A DNA stretch of 44,915 bases from an uncultured Acetatifactor sp. (GCA_910580225.1 CAJTXE010000036.1:1-44915); one strand, 5' to 3'. Positions 8,397 through 16,158 are shown, numbered from the stretch's first letter. Translations and numbers: made by a program. The notes: generated from the sequence alone by a model not told the origin.

Positions 8397-8928
8397 AGCA
8401 TATCTCCCTCAGTGCGGTGCGTACTTCCTCCAGAAGTTCCTGGACACGTTTCATGGTGGTGTTCTGACGGCGGGCAATATCGCGGTTGTTGTAACCGCAG
8501 AATTTCAGATGCACAATGTTCATCTGCTGTTTGGATACCCGTTTTGCCAGATCATGCAGGAGCAGCTGTTCTTCCAGCTGGCGCATAAGTGGATTGGGTG
8601 CCGCTATGGTTTCTTCCAACGGCAAACTATCTTCGCTTGGTCCGACATGTAGGCTGATAACATCAGCATTGTGCTTGGGGCGCCTTTGTTTTCTCCTATG
8701 ATCAGAAATACATGCCAACATTCTGCGCCATGCAATCGTGGTAAATGAATACTGTTGTAGTTCCGGTTCATTAAAGTAACGAGAAACTGCACGAAGATAA
8801 CCGAAAATAACAACATCATAAAATTCATCTATGGGGAGATCATTTGCATATAAGAAGCTATAAACAAGACCGTGGTGTTCAGTTGCAAATAAGCATTGTT
8901 CCGAAGTTAAAGGTACTTCACACTTCAT
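8386..8928 (-). CDS. Sigma-70-like factor or HTH regulator
   Basis: A 180-residue protein starting at the ATG at 8928 after AAGGAGGAAATTTTT. Residues 35-90 (IDEFYDVVIFGYLRAVSRYF ... FTTIAWRRMLACISDHRR) resemble sigma region 2; residues 130-175 (LAKRVSKQQMNIVHLKFCGY ... MKRVQELLEEVRTALRE) resemble region 4 with its helix-turn-helix. It is one of four sigma-like proteins in the window. Target promoters are unknown; the non-consensus promoters of the pilus and transfer operons are candidates. A strong hairpin lies just before its ribosome site. Confidence 0.7.
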   Translation of the reverse strand: MKCEVPLTSEQCLFATEHHGLVYSFLYANDLPIDEFYDVVIFGYLRAVSRYFNEPELQQYSFTTIAWRRMLACISDHRRKQRRPKHNADVISLHVGPSEDSLPLEETIAAPNPLMRQLEEQLLLHDLAKRVSKQQMNIVHLKFCGYNNRDIARRQNTTMKRVQELLEEVRTALREICCEE

Positions 8929-8949
8929 AAAAATTTCCTCCTTAAAATG

Positions 8950-8989
8950 CGAAAAGGACTCCCCCGGCACTAAACCGGGAGAATCCTTT
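8950..8989 (-). terminator. Intrinsic terminator upstream of the sigma-like gene
   Basis: A 15-bp stem, AAAGGACTCCCCCGG (8953-8967) with CCGGGAGAATCCTTT (8975-8989) and two mismatches, is followed leftward by TTTTCGCATTTT. It ends the DUF932/cysteine-cluster transcript. Lying only about 20 bp before the next start codon, it may attenuate read-through into the sigma-like gene. Confidence 0.8.
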
Positions 8990-9031
8990 CATACGTTTCA
9001 TATGGCATAAGGCCATATCAGTTACATTAAA

Positions 9032-9868
9032 TCAGGCAGGCAGGGCCTCACGTTCTCCGTCAAGGGGCTGCCCGTAGTTAAACTTTCCGCTTCCGCCTGC
9101 AGGCAGGACTTCCACATTGCTCTTACCATAATCGCAGCCATCGTCATGCTGGGTTTCATTGATGGCAGTGCGCTGCTGGAGCATCATGCGGATCTGTTCT
9201 TTAAAACCGTCTGCAAACTTCCGGATCTGTGCCAGCTCCTCACCACTGAAATCGTACAGGCGGCGGAAGGTGGCAACACTGTAATCATCCTTTCCGTTGT
9301 TCATTTTTTTAAGCCCGATCTGCACCACGCTGCCATAGGTCGCACGGCGGCGGAGCATAAAGGACTGGTTCATAAACTCCCGGAAGGGTTTCAGACTGGT
9401 AGGCGGCAGGGTCACCTGTAACGGCATGAACTCACCGCTGCGGAGCAGGTAGAGCACACGCATGTTCTTGCAGGCTTTTCCAGCCCCTTCAGCAGCAGAA
9501 CCAAACTGGTTTAAAGCGCAGGCTGCACAGGAACCGCCCGGCTCCCCGATCCCCTGTCTTCCGTCTACGGAAGAGCAGAGGGGAGTGGCATTGTCGTCAT
9601 ACTCGCTGCCTTCCGGCCAGTAAGCGTTGTTGGGATGGTTGAAAAGGATAACTCCTTCCAGCGTTTTAGCGAAGTCAGGATTTTCCGGGTCATCTGAGGG
9701 AAACTCAAATACCAGTCCGCCGCCGGCCGGGATCTTGATCCGGGGGAAGCTCATCTGCAGGCCGTCCATATCCTCCGCCAGTTCTTCCTGGGTAAACTCG
9801 CCTTCCGGCATGGCTGCCGGGAGCATAAATTTCTGTTCTGCCAAAGTGTTGTTCTGAGTGTTATACAT
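9032..9868 (-). CDS. Cysteine-cluster protein, candidate DNA-binding partner of SSB
   Basis: A 278-residue protein starting at the ATG at 9868 after AAGGAGGAAAACAGT. Residues 105-140 hold a cysteine set (CSSVDG ... CAACALNQFG ... ACKNMRVLYLL) that looks like a zinc ribbon; phage and ICE proteins with this pattern are often placed among DNA replication or binding genes. The C-terminus, LDGEREALPA, is nearly the same as that of the SSB encoded at 11967-12377 (LDGERESLPE). This suggests that both bind a common partner by their tails, which is inference. No catalytic motif is visible. Confidence 0.65.
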   Translation of the reverse strand: MYNTQNNTLAEQKFMLPAAMPEGEFTQEELAEDMDGLQMSFPRIKIPAGGGLVFEFPSDDPENPDFAKTLEGVILFNHPNNAYWPEGSEYDDNATPLCSSVDGRQGIGEPGGSCAACALNQFGSAAEGAGKACKNMRVLYLLRSGEFMPLQVTLPPTSLKPFREFMNQSFMLRRRATYGSVVQIGLKKMNNGKDDYSVATFRRLYDFSGEELAQIRKFADGFKEQIRMMLQQRTAINETQHDDGCDYGKSNVEVLPAGGSGKFNYGQPLDGEREALPA

Positions 9869-9923
9869 ACTGTTTTCCTCCTTAAAATTAAAATAATGTT
9901 GTAATCGTGTCAGAGTGGCTGCG

Positions 9924-10994
9924 TCAGGCGGCCATCTGGTTGATCCGGTTCCACTGGCGGGCTGGCATGGAAAGGATGTTGTAGCCGATACTCTCCAGCT
10001 GGGTGGCCCTGTCATAGTTCTCCACATCCTGACTGTGCCGGGTGACTGCATTGGAAAGCCCGTACAGCGTAAGGTCTTTTCCCTCGATCAGATGCTGGAG
10101 GATGCCTTCCCCCTCATCGTCTGTGATGTGGAATTCCCGGCTGGCCAGTTTGACGATACCGGGAACATCTTTGGTGTTCATTTCGGCCTGGGAAGCATTC
10201 TGCATCAGGCCGACCACCTGGGCAAAACGTGCCTCTTCCACGGCGGCCCTGACGGTATCCTGGATCTTCAGGATAAAGGCTTTGTCATCCGCAGCCAGAG
10301 TCTTTTCTGAGTAGAGCTGGAAGTTATCTTCCATGTCATTGACCCGGCCTACATGGTTGCGGCGTGTCTGTGCGTCATTGACGATCATGCCGTTGCTGCA
10401 TACCAGGCGGTAGACAAGGGGCTGGATACTGACTGCCCCCATGCCGGTCTCACTGTTGGAGATGATGACGCCGGCCTGTACAATGTCTCCCGGAACAACC
10501 TCCGCTTCGAGGCGGGGATTCACCACTTTCATATACATCCGGCTGTCCGTGATCTGGCAGCTTTCAAACCTGGCGCCCTCCATCTGTCCTATAATGGGAA
10601 GGACGGCGGTGGCGATCTCCATGTTGTCAATCCGCCGGTAACGGTTGCTTAAGAATGCCCTTGCGGTGCCTCCCATGGTACGCAGAAGCCGTTTGGACGG
10701 GGAATGCTGAAGCCAGGCGTTCACATTTGCGGCCAGAAGTTCCGGCTTTTCCGTGAGCATCCGGTCATAATAAGGCGCAGGGATCTTTAAATGGGTCCCA
10801 AACTGCCGGTGGGCAATGGTGTTGACCTGCATGGGTTCCACCGGTTCGGTGTTCCCGTCAAACATATGAAGATAGATCTGGGAGTCATAAGGCTCCATCT
10901 GCAGGCTCCGGGTATCGACCAGATAATCCTCCTTCATGCTGTTCTGCCGTGTGATCTCAGCGGCCATTTCATTCAGGGTAAGACCTTCTTTCAT
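9924..10994 (-). CDS. DUF932 domain protein (phage/plasmid-like)
   Basis: A 356-residue protein of the DUF932 family: GTHLKIPAPYYDRML near residue 66, a RAFLSNRYRRIDNMEI block near 112, and LVYRLVCSNGMIV near 203, all typical of the family. DUF932 proteins are widespread on phages, plasmids and ICEs, and their biochemical role is not established. GGAG lies 10 bp before the ATG at 10994. It lies between the membrane protein at 11028 and the cysteine-cluster protein, in a block with ssb, which points to handling of transferred or replicating DNA. Confidence 0.8.
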   Translation of the reverse strand: MKEGLTLNEMAAEITRQNSMKEDYLVDTRSLQMEPYDSQIYLHMFDGNTEPVEPMQVNTIAHRQFGTHLKIPAPYYDRMLTEKPELLAANVNAWLQHSPSKRLLRTMGGTARAFLSNRYRRIDNMEIATAVLPIIGQMEGARFESCQITDSRMYMKVVNPRLEAEVVPGDIVQAGVIISNSETGMGAVSIQPLVYRLVCSNGMIVNDAQTRRNHVGRVNDMEDNFQLYSEKTLAADDKAFILKIQDTVRAAVEEARFAQVVGLMQNASQAEMNTKDVPGIVKLASREFHITDDEGEGILQHLIEGKDLTLYGLSNAVTRHSQDVENYDRATQLESIGYNILSMPARQWNRINQMAA

Positions 10995-11027
10995 TCGTGT
11001 TCAACTCCTTTCTTGTTGTGTGTGGGA

Positions 11028-11840
11028 TTACCAGGAGATCTGGATGCCCTTTGCCGTGACCTCAGCCGCCAGGCCGTTGCGTTCAAAAACCTGCTGAAGC
11101 CGGGGCCAGTATGTCTTTTCCGGAAAGCCGGCAAGGTGTTCTTTTGCCACCTCCTCCGTGTCCTCCTCGACGCAGATATCGCCGTCTTCGTGGATCGTGA
11201 GACGGCTGTGGCCGCGGGAATTCAAGTCTGCCACAAGAGCCTCCAGGACTTTCCGGCCCTGGACCTCATACCAGATCTGAGGGTCTACCGGCTGCTTGTT
11301 GGGCGGGACGGTATCTTCCGGTTCGCCGCCTCCGGCTTCCGAGAGAGGAACGATCTTTAACATGTTACAGGTGATGCCGGCGCTCTGATCCATGCATACA
11401 TCAGCATGGTCAAAATCCGGGATTCCATAAAGGCGGATGCGCCCGGTTCCTCCTGCCAGCGCCAGTTTTTCAGGGTTCTTTTCGCACCACTCCCAGCGCA
11501 CGTCAGGATAAACCGCCCGAAGATAGGCGGAGATCCGGTGGTTGACATGACGGAGCAGGAGCAGTTCCGTTTCCGGGATCCCCATAGTTGGAATCCCCAT
11601 AGGCTGGGAGGGGGCGATCCCTTCCGCCAGACGTTTCTTTGCAAGCTGTTCACGCATCCTGCGGCGTTTCGCCTGCTGCATGTATGGCCGTAAAAGCACT
11701 GTTACAACCCACAGCCCCCAGAGGGTGAATACCCCGATCAGGGACCATGTCTGCCAGGGCCCCCTTATGAGTGCCAGTATAGCGATGACTGCACCGATCA
11801 GGATGCTGATGCTGCCCCAAAGGGCTTTGTCACTCTTCAT
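11028..11840 (-). CDS. ICE membrane protein with two N-terminal helices
   Basis: A 270-residue protein starting at the ATG at 11840 (AAGGAAGGTTAAAA upstream); the longer frame to 11912 lacks a ribosome site. Two membrane helices lie at about residues 8-25 and 30-48, followed by a basic stretch (RRRMREQLAKKR) and a cytoplasmic domain with RIRLYGIPDFDHADVCMDQS and a C-terminal region of alternating charged and hydrophobic residues. Family and function are unknown to me. It is downstream of ssb but separated from it by a terminator. Confidence 0.65.
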   Translation of the reverse strand: MKSDKALWGSISILIGAVIAILALIRGPWQTWSLIGVFTLWGLWVVTVLLRPYMQQAKRRRMREQLAKKRLAEGIAPSQPMGIPTMGIPETELLLLRHVNHRISAYLRAVYPDVRWEWCEKNPEKLALAGGTGRIRLYGIPDFDHADVCMDQSAGITCNMLKIVPLSEAGGGEPEDTVPPNKQPVDPQIWYEVQGRKVLEALVADLNSRGHSRLTIHEDGDICVEEDTEEVAKEHLAGFPEKTYWPRLQQVFERNGLAAEVTAKGIQISW

Positions 11841-11887
11841 TTTTAACCTTCCTTTCTTTGCTGTTGTTGAAAGTAACCTGCATGCAC

Positions 11888-11950
11888 AAAAAAAGAGGAA
11901 CCATGCCGGCATTTCAGGTTCATTCTGAAAACCGACAGGGTTCCTCTTTT
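11888..11950 (-). terminator. Intrinsic terminator after ssb
   Basis: A perfect 12-bp stem, AAAAGAGGAACC (11891-11902) with GGTTCCTCTTTT (11939-11950), is followed leftward by a run of T (complement of A at 11888-11894). It lies between the ssb stop and the membrane-protein gene, so ssb can be transcribed alone. Confidence 0.85.
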
Positions 11951-11966
11951 AGCGCCGGAACGGGAT

Positions 11967-12377
11967 TCATTCCGGCAGAGACTCACGTTCTCCGTCCAGT
12001 ACCTCCACAGGGGGAGGGGCGGCGGCCGCTGTCTCAGGGTCATCTGGAAAATCAGTGGAGCTTTCTTTGGGGATGCGGCCCGGAAGAAATCCGAAATTGG
12101 AAAGATAGACCTTCAGGATTTTTGTCCGTTCCTTTCCGTGGCCCACGGTACAGTCTACCAGCTGCTGTGTGCCGGTGATCCACAGCCGGCTGTCCTTTTT
12201 CACGCCAAGCCGGATCAGGCGGGATACTTCATCCTCCCATGCCCATACCTGGTAATACTGGAACTGCCCTTTGCCTGTCTGCTCGGTAAAACCGAAACAG
12301 ACATAGGTGGAATCCTTCTGGCTCTTTTTGGGGGCCAGGTCATTCTCCACACGTCCAAATGCAAAAATCTGTGCCAT
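11967..12377 (-). CDS. ssb: Single-stranded DNA-binding protein
   Basis: A 136-residue OB-fold SSB: MAQIFAFGRVENDL at the start, FQYYQVWAWEDE near residue 50, RLWITGTQQL near 68, then a Pro/Ala/Asp-rich tail. It would coat single strands during conjugative transfer and replication. It lacks the usual D-D-I-P-F tip and ends instead LDGERESLPE, almost identical to the end of the protein at 9032-9868. I start at the ATG at 12377 (AGGAGTGTT upstream). It is the first gene after a near-consensus promoter and a leader terminator. Confidence 0.85.
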   Translation of the reverse strand: MAQIFAFGRVENDLAPKKSQKDSTYVCFGFTEQTGKGQFQYYQVWAWEDEVSRLIRLGVKKDSRLWITGTQQLVDCTVGHGKERTKILKVYLSNFGFLPGRIPKESSTDFPDDPETAAAAPPPVEVLDGERESLPE

Positions 12378-12411
12378 AACACTCCTTTCTGCCACTGGCC
12401 TTGTTATCTAT

Positions 12412-12468
12412 AAAAAAAGTGCCAGCGGGAACCCGGCCCAAACGGGCGCAGTAATACCACTGACACTT
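12412..12468 (-). terminator. Terminator in the ssb leader (attenuator candidate)
   Basis: The 12-bp arms AAGTGCCAGCGG (12417-12428) and CCACTGACACTT (12457-12468) form a stem with G-U pairs in the leftward transcript, followed by TTTTTTTAT. A small inner hairpin GCCC/GGGC lies in its loop. It sits about 35 bp before the ssb start and about 100 bp after the predicted transcription start, so most transcripts should stop unless the terminator is bypassed. Confidence 0.75.
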
Positions 12469-12571
12469 GTATACAAACTTAACAGCGTGTGCAATGCGAT
12501 GTCTTCACCGCCGTACAGACAAACCTGCCTGCAATCCTGAAAGGATACGCACAAAAATCAATTACAAAGTA

Positions 12572-12600
12572 AGTATAACACTATATCTGGTGGATGTCAA
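12572..12600 (-). promoter_or_regulatory. Near-consensus sigma-A promoter for ssb
   Basis: Reading leftward, TTGACA (12600-12595), a 17-bp spacer and TATACT (12577-12572). It is the best promoter match in the window and points at ssb through a leader of about 190 nt that contains an intrinsic terminator. Confidence 0.8.
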
Positions 12601-12798
12601 GTTCATAAATACTATATATAGAATTTTGGAGTGACAAAATACAATATCTTGTAGCCGGATGCTCCGGAGACTGCACACAGGGCTTCCTATCTGTAAACAG
12701 GGATCAGGCTGCCTTTATTCTGCAGTACCCTGATTTTTTATTCCCGCGGGCAACGAGCCAAGTGACTGCTTGCAGGCATTTGGCGACTGCGGCGAGGG
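12601..12798. other. Intergenic region with a plus-strand terminator and nested inverted repeats
   Basis: This holds a plus-strand hairpin, ATCAGG (12703-12708) / CCTGAT (12729-12734), followed by TTTTTTA. No plus-strand gene ends here, so a short unannotated rightward RNA is possible. CAACGAGC (12751-12758) pairs with GCTCGTTG (12810-12817), and a second repeat pair (12799-12810 with 12852-12863) begins at the border of the next gene. Confidence 0.5.
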
Positions 12799-13326
12799 TC
12801 AAAGACTCCGCTCGTTGGAGTGTTCCAAGTTTGATGATTCGTTGATTGCGGCGGAGTCTTTGACTTCAAGCAGGTTTCCAGGCAGACTGGAATCGTAGCC
12901 TAAAAACAGATCCGTGGAGAGGGAGGCATCCAGGTATTCGCTGCCCAGGGATGGGCGGGAGGATTTCCGGAAGTAAAAGCAGTAACACCCGCCCGGTTTT
13001 ATCTTCACCTGTTTTCCCAAAAGCAGGATGATGGCGGCTCCCTGGCTGTCGGTAAGCTCTATTTTGCGATACCTGCGTAAGGGCAGAGAGGAAACGGCGG
13101 TACAGATCCCCGTGATGGTTTCATAATCCCCACGCAGGAGCACGACCAGGAGCCCGGCGCTGCGGAACAGACAGCCGCCGAAGATGATGCCGCTTAAAAC
13201 CAGCAAAAGCCGGTCATGGGAGAGGAAAAATACAATGGCAGCGATGAAAAGGCTGCCGATCCCCATAAACAGGATCAGAAAAACTTTCAGCCGGAGGGTA
13301 AAAGGGGCGTTCAACCATTGTTCCAT
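12799..13326 (-). CDS. Small membrane protein, two helices
   Basis: A 175-residue protein with membrane helices at about residues 12-33 and 40-65, then a beta-rich cytoplasmic domain (KIELTDSQGAAIILLLGKQV; GGCYCFYFRKSSRP). The last 20 residues are encoded by a perfect 12-bp inverted repeat (12799-12810 with 12852-12863), so the tail may be repeat-derived rather than conserved. It starts 6 bp after the stop of the upstream gene, with AAAGGA further up. Family unknown; it is the last gene of the operon starting at 15492. Confidence 0.6.
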   Translation of the reverse strand: MEQWLNAPFTLRLKVFLILFMGIGSLFIAAIVFFLSHDRLLLVLSGIIFGGCLFRSAGLLVVLLRGDYETITGICTAVSSLPLRRYRKIELTDSQGAAIILLLGKQVKIKPGGCYCFYFRKSSRPSLGSEYLDASLSTDLFLGYDSSLPGNLLEVKDSAAINESSNLEHSNERSL

Positions 13327-13332
13327 GTGATA

Positions 13333-14028
13333 TCATATCCTTTCAAAAATAATCTGCTGGCGCAGGTACAGGTTTGCGACTGCAAGCGTAACGGCCTTGC
13401 TTTTGGGGGAGAGGCGCATCATGCAGCTGATGTTGTCGCTGGTAGTGTCCGCATCGTCATAGAGCCCTTCCAGGATGCTTTCCTCTGTAGGGAGGGAGCG
13501 GATATCCTTTTCCATGCACCGGATCAGTTCTGCGGTGGAGAGCAGGGCCTGCTTTGCAAGGGCCATGACCTGTTTTTCGTTTTCGGTACGCTGGTCATGG
13601 CGGAAGAGTTTTCTGGCAGAAGAAAACGGCACATGGTTTACAAGGGTCAGCTTCAGGAAAGACAGGACCCTTAGAAAGCTGGAACCGTCCGTGGGGATGA
13701 TGTACATGGAAGAGAGCAGGTCATAAAGGGCATCATATTCCGTTTCCCCTTTCCCACAGATCAGCAGGCCCCGTGTCAGGAGCCGCTCCACGCAGTCCTT
13801 CCAGGAGCGGTTTACGATATCCTTCTGTACCGGTAAAGTCGCCGTGTAGAGGCGCCCGATTTCTTCCATACGGGCGATACGCCAGTTCAGGCAGCTCCAG
13901 ATGATCATTTCCTGCATATCGACCATATATTCTTTTCCCCCAAGGACGATAACAGGGCAGTAGCGCCGGCATCCGTTTGTCCTGCGCTCAAAGCGGCCGA
14001 CAGCGGTGTAAAGTGTTTTCAGCATCAT
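13333..14028 (-). CDS. Hypothetical ICE protein
   Basis: A 231-residue soluble protein. The start is the ATG at 14028 (MMLKTLYTAVGRFERRTNGC) with GGAGG 8 bp upstream; the longer frame to 14142 has no ribosome site. It contains a central helical segment (MEEIGRLYTATLPVQKDIVN; LTRGLLICGKGETEYDALYD) that could be a winged-helix DNA-binding fold, and a helical C-terminus. I do not recognise the family. It sits between a sigma factor and a small membrane protein in one operon. Confidence 0.55.
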   Translation of the reverse strand: MMLKTLYTAVGRFERRTNGCRRYCPVIVLGGKEYMVDMQEMIIWSCLNWRIARMEEIGRLYTATLPVQKDIVNRSWKDCVERLLTRGLLICGKGETEYDALYDLLSSMYIIPTDGSSFLRVLSFLKLTLVNHVPFSSARKLFRHDQRTENEKQVMALAKQALLSTAELIRCMEKDIRSLPTEESILEGLYDDADTTSDNISCMMRLSPKSKAVTLAVANLYLRQQIIFERI

Positions 14029-14078
14029 AAAAAATCCTCCTAGTTTTCCTGTAGTAAGAAGTCTGCCTGCGGCGGCAG

Positions 14079-14657
14079 TCATAAAAGCCCTGCTAAGAAA
14101 GGTGTGTCTTTCCTGAGCTTCTGGGTGGCACGGGAGATCCATGCGCCCACATGGGGAGGCGGCACATGGTAAAGGTCAGCAATCTCGGAAACGCTCATGC
14201 CTTTCAGCTTCAGCTTCAGGGCCTCGATTCCAAGTTTTGTCACACCCTGGTATTTCTTTTCGGCGGATGCCAGAAGGTCAAGGGTTTCTATCATATTCAC
14301 CTGCACATGAAAATCATCCGGTGGTGTGACCAGTTCCCCGTCAGCTAACAGTTCCCCATGCAGGCCTACGGTCAGATAAGTAAAACGGCGCTGCCGGAAG
14401 CACATTTGCCGGCAGTAGGAGAGCAGGCCGTTGCGCACGATCTTTCTGGCATAAGTGGGAAAAAGGGAACGTGCAGGGTTATAGGTGGTTGCCGCATGGC
14501 ACAGCCAGATACAGCCTTCCTGATACAGATCCTCGTACCCGAATCCGTATATCGTTTCATTCACATGGATGCTTTCCATAATGACCCAGTAGACAAGGGA
14601 CAGGTTGTTTTCCACCAGTTCCTGCTGTTCTCTGGTCAAGGGGATATCCCATTTCAT
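14079..14657 (-). CDS. Sigma-70 family RNA polymerase sigma factor
   Basis: A 192-residue protein with a clear region 2 (FGYEDLYQEGCIWLCHAATT, then FPTYARKIVRNGLLSYCR, residues 38-84) and a C-terminal region 4-like helix-turn-helix (MSVSEIADLYHVPPPHVGAW, residues 154-173). It is the most complete sigma factor in the window and could direct RNA polymerase to element promoters with non-standard -35 boxes; the target is not known. GAGGTG lies 9 bp before the ATG at 14657. Confidence 0.75.
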   Translation of the reverse strand: MKWDIPLTREQQELVENNLSLVYWVIMESIHVNETIYGFGYEDLYQEGCIWLCHAATTYNPARSLFPTYARKIVRNGLLSYCRQMCFRQRRFTYLTVGLHGELLADGELVTPPDDFHVQVNMIETLDLLASAEKKYQGVTKLGIEALKLKLKGMSVSEIADLYHVPPPHVGAWISRATQKLRKDTPFLAGLL

Positions 14658-14673
14658 AAATGTTCACCTCTTT

Positions 14674-15090
14674 TCAAGCCGCCATGTCGCCGCCTGGAGT
14701 TGCAGGCGAACGGCACAGGGAAATGACCTTTTCACACATCTGTTCTGAAAACATGCCGATATGGGCTTGGCTTTCATCAAGGCCCAGTTTTGCCTGGAGC
14801 CATATATAGGCAGCCCATTTATCCATATGCCGATCTTTCTGCAGCCGTTTTAAAGCCTGGTGCGCCAGGATGCGTTTATGGCGCAGGCTGCGGTTTGCCA
14901 TAGTCCCCATAGGCTTCCGATCCTTCTTATGGGCGCTTACATAGGAGTCACAGGCAGGCCAGCGGGAGCAGACATACAGATAGCTCCCCCGGTCAATGGT
15001 ATTCGCTCCGTAGACAGAACTGGCAGGCCGGCAGATGGCCGGGGTGCCGCAGTAAGGGCATTTCAGGTTATATTTCTTCAAGATTTTCAT
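14674..15090 (-). CDS. Zinc-finger-containing protein (DUF3268-like)
   Basis: A 138-residue protein with an N-terminal zinc ribbon: CPYCGTPAICRPASSVYG at residues 11-28 and YVCSRWPACDSYVSAHK at 39-55 supply four main cysteines. The C-terminal half (LRHKRILAHQALKRLQKD; AAYIWLQAKLGLDESQAHIG) matches the helical part of DUF3268 proteins, which are common on phages and ICEs. Probably a DNA- or RNA-binding accessory protein. GGAGGTGACTA precedes the ATG at 15090. Confidence 0.75.
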   Translation of the reverse strand: MKILKKYNLKCPYCGTPAICRPASSVYGANTIDRGSYLYVCSRWPACDSYVSAHKKDRKPMGTMANRSLRHKRILAHQALKRLQKDRHMDKWAAYIWLQAKLGLDESQAHIGMFSEQMCEKVISLCRSPATPGGDMAA

Positions 15091-15141
15091 TAGTCACCTC
15101 CGTTCCTGCCATTCATGGCAGTTTTGTTTGTCTCCCGTATT

Positions 15142-15492
15142 TTAAAGGCAGCGGCATTGATGGGAAGTCTGGCAGAGTTCCAGCAGAGGGCAGTCCGTGG
15201 AAGATACGGTATGCCACTCAATATACAGGCCGTATACGGTTTCAAAGGTTTGTTTTCCCAGGACAGCCCGGCACTCTTCCGGTTCGATGGACTCCCCAGA
15301 TATCTGCTTTAAGACTTTTACAGGCATAAGGATGGGAGATCCGTCCGCATCCACAGTCATCAGGAATCCGCCGCAGGGCGGAGACTGGCCATGAGGACAG
15401 ACTGTATGCTCGCACTTGATAAACAATGCATTATGCCAGCATCCATGTACCGCTTTTAAAAAGGGATAAATATTACAATGTTGTTGATTCAA
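15142..15492 (-). CDS. Cysteine-rich hypothetical protein, TTG start
   Basis: A 116-residue protein that starts at a TTG (15492) with GGAGGTG 7 bp upstream; no ATG occurs before residue 45. Nine cysteines and several histidines (HGCWHNALFIKCEHTVCPHG ... GFLMTVDADG ... CPLLELCQTSHQCRC) suggest metal binding. It is the first gene of the operon 15492-12799 and lies just downstream of a repeat-rich regulatory region. Family unknown. Confidence 0.6.
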   Translation of the reverse strand: MNQQHCNIYPFLKAVHGCWHNALFIKCEHTVCPHGQSPPCGGFLMTVDADGSPILMPVKVLKQISGESIEPEECRAVLGKQTFETVYGLYIEWHTVSSTDCPLLELCQTSHQCRCL

Positions 15493-15513
15493 GTTTTTTC
15501 ACCTCCTACACAC

Positions 15514-15617
15514 ATGGCTCATTTGAATTGGAAAGTCATTGTAATGGAAGTGAATAAATCTTTTCACTTTCATTACCCACCTTTTCAAAACCTGAAATGG
15601 CCAACTTGAACTGGAAA
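15514..15617. promoter_or_regulatory. Repeat-palindrome-repeat regulatory region upstream of the 15492 operon
   Basis: Two 21-bp direct repeats (ATGGCTCATTTGAATTGGAA at 15514-15533 and ATGGCCAACTTGAACTGGAA at 15597-15616, 17 of 21 matching) flank a 14-bp inverted repeat, GTAATGGAAGTGAA (15541-15554) / TTCACTTTCATTAC (15563-15576), with one mismatch. The layout suggests protein-binding sites or a leader structure. A weak promoter (TTGAAA, then TATAAA) may lie just upstream near 15630-15655. Confidence 0.5.
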
Positions 15618-15670
15618 TTTCTAAAATTTTTATAAAATCCAATCATTTCTTTCAAAAGATTTCTATACAA

Positions 15671-15714
15671 ATAAAAAAGGAGGGCCAGACGCATAATTCT
15701 GCGGTCTGACCCTA
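15671..15714 (-). terminator. Intrinsic terminator at the end of the pilus operon
   Basis: AGGGCCAGACGCA (15681-15693) and TGCGGTCTGACCCT (15700-15713) form a strong stem, followed leftward by TTTTTTATTTG. It closes the pilus operon about 20 bp after the stop of the Flp-like pilin gene. Confidence 0.85.
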
Positions 15715-15733
15715 AAACTTTTATTCAGTTTTT

Positions 15734-15955
15734 TTAACCAAACAGCCCTTCAATCTCCCGTGTGATCCTGGGAATGACCGTATCATTGAAAATCAGGGTC
15801 AAGGCTGCCAGCAGCAGGGCACCCAGCACTACGGCAATGATGATCTTCACGGCATCCGAGATATAGAAATCCCCACGCTGGTTGGATACCGCCATCCGGG
15901 CACGGTTGATGAAATGGTTTGCTTTGTTGCAGATACAATTCGTGATTTTTCTCAT
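15734..15955 (-). CDS. Flp-like pilin candidate (DUF6133 family)
   Basis: A 73-residue protein: a basic 28-residue leader ending SNQRGD, then one membrane helix (VKIIIAVVLGALLLAALTLI) and a short polar tail. The shape fits a Flp/Tad prepilin, with a predicted cut after the Gly of NQRG leaving about 45 residues, close to the usual Flp length. Two other pilus-locus proteins carry the same N-x-R-G-D block before their helix. The family (DUF6133 in my memory) has no assigned role. AGGAGGTTTTCC precedes the ATG. It is last in the pilus operon, just before the terminator. Confidence 0.65.
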   Translation of the reverse strand: MRKITNCICNKANHFINRARMAVSNQRGDFYISDAVKIIIAVVLGALLLAALTLIFNDTVIPRITREIEGLFG

Positions 15956-16008
15956 GGAAAACCTCCTACTTCATATAATGTCTGGTTACAGGGAAACGCT
16001 GCTGCCTT

Positions 16009-16158
16009 TCAAGGCCGCCGGGCAGGTCTTCTCCGTCTGCTCTTTCTGCTCTGGGGCCTGGCCGGGTAAGGAGCGGGCTTCTGCCGGATCAGCCGGTGGA
16101 ACCGCTGTTTTTCTGCCTCTGCCAGTGACGGCAGGGTATGTTTTCTGTGTTTGTTCAT
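16009..16158 (-). CDS. Very small basic protein in the pilus operon
   Basis: A 49-residue frame starting at the ATG at 16158 with AGGAG 5 bp upstream. The composition is strongly basic, ending with runs of Arg, Pro and Ser (RPQSRKSRRRRPARRP). It lies between the TadC-like gene and the pilin gene. The good ribosome site supports translation, but the skewed composition could also come from non-coding GC-rich sequence. No family or membrane segment is visible. Confidence 0.4.
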   Translation of the reverse strand: MNKHRKHTLPSLAEAEKQRFHRLIRQKPAPYPARPQSRKSRRRRPARRP

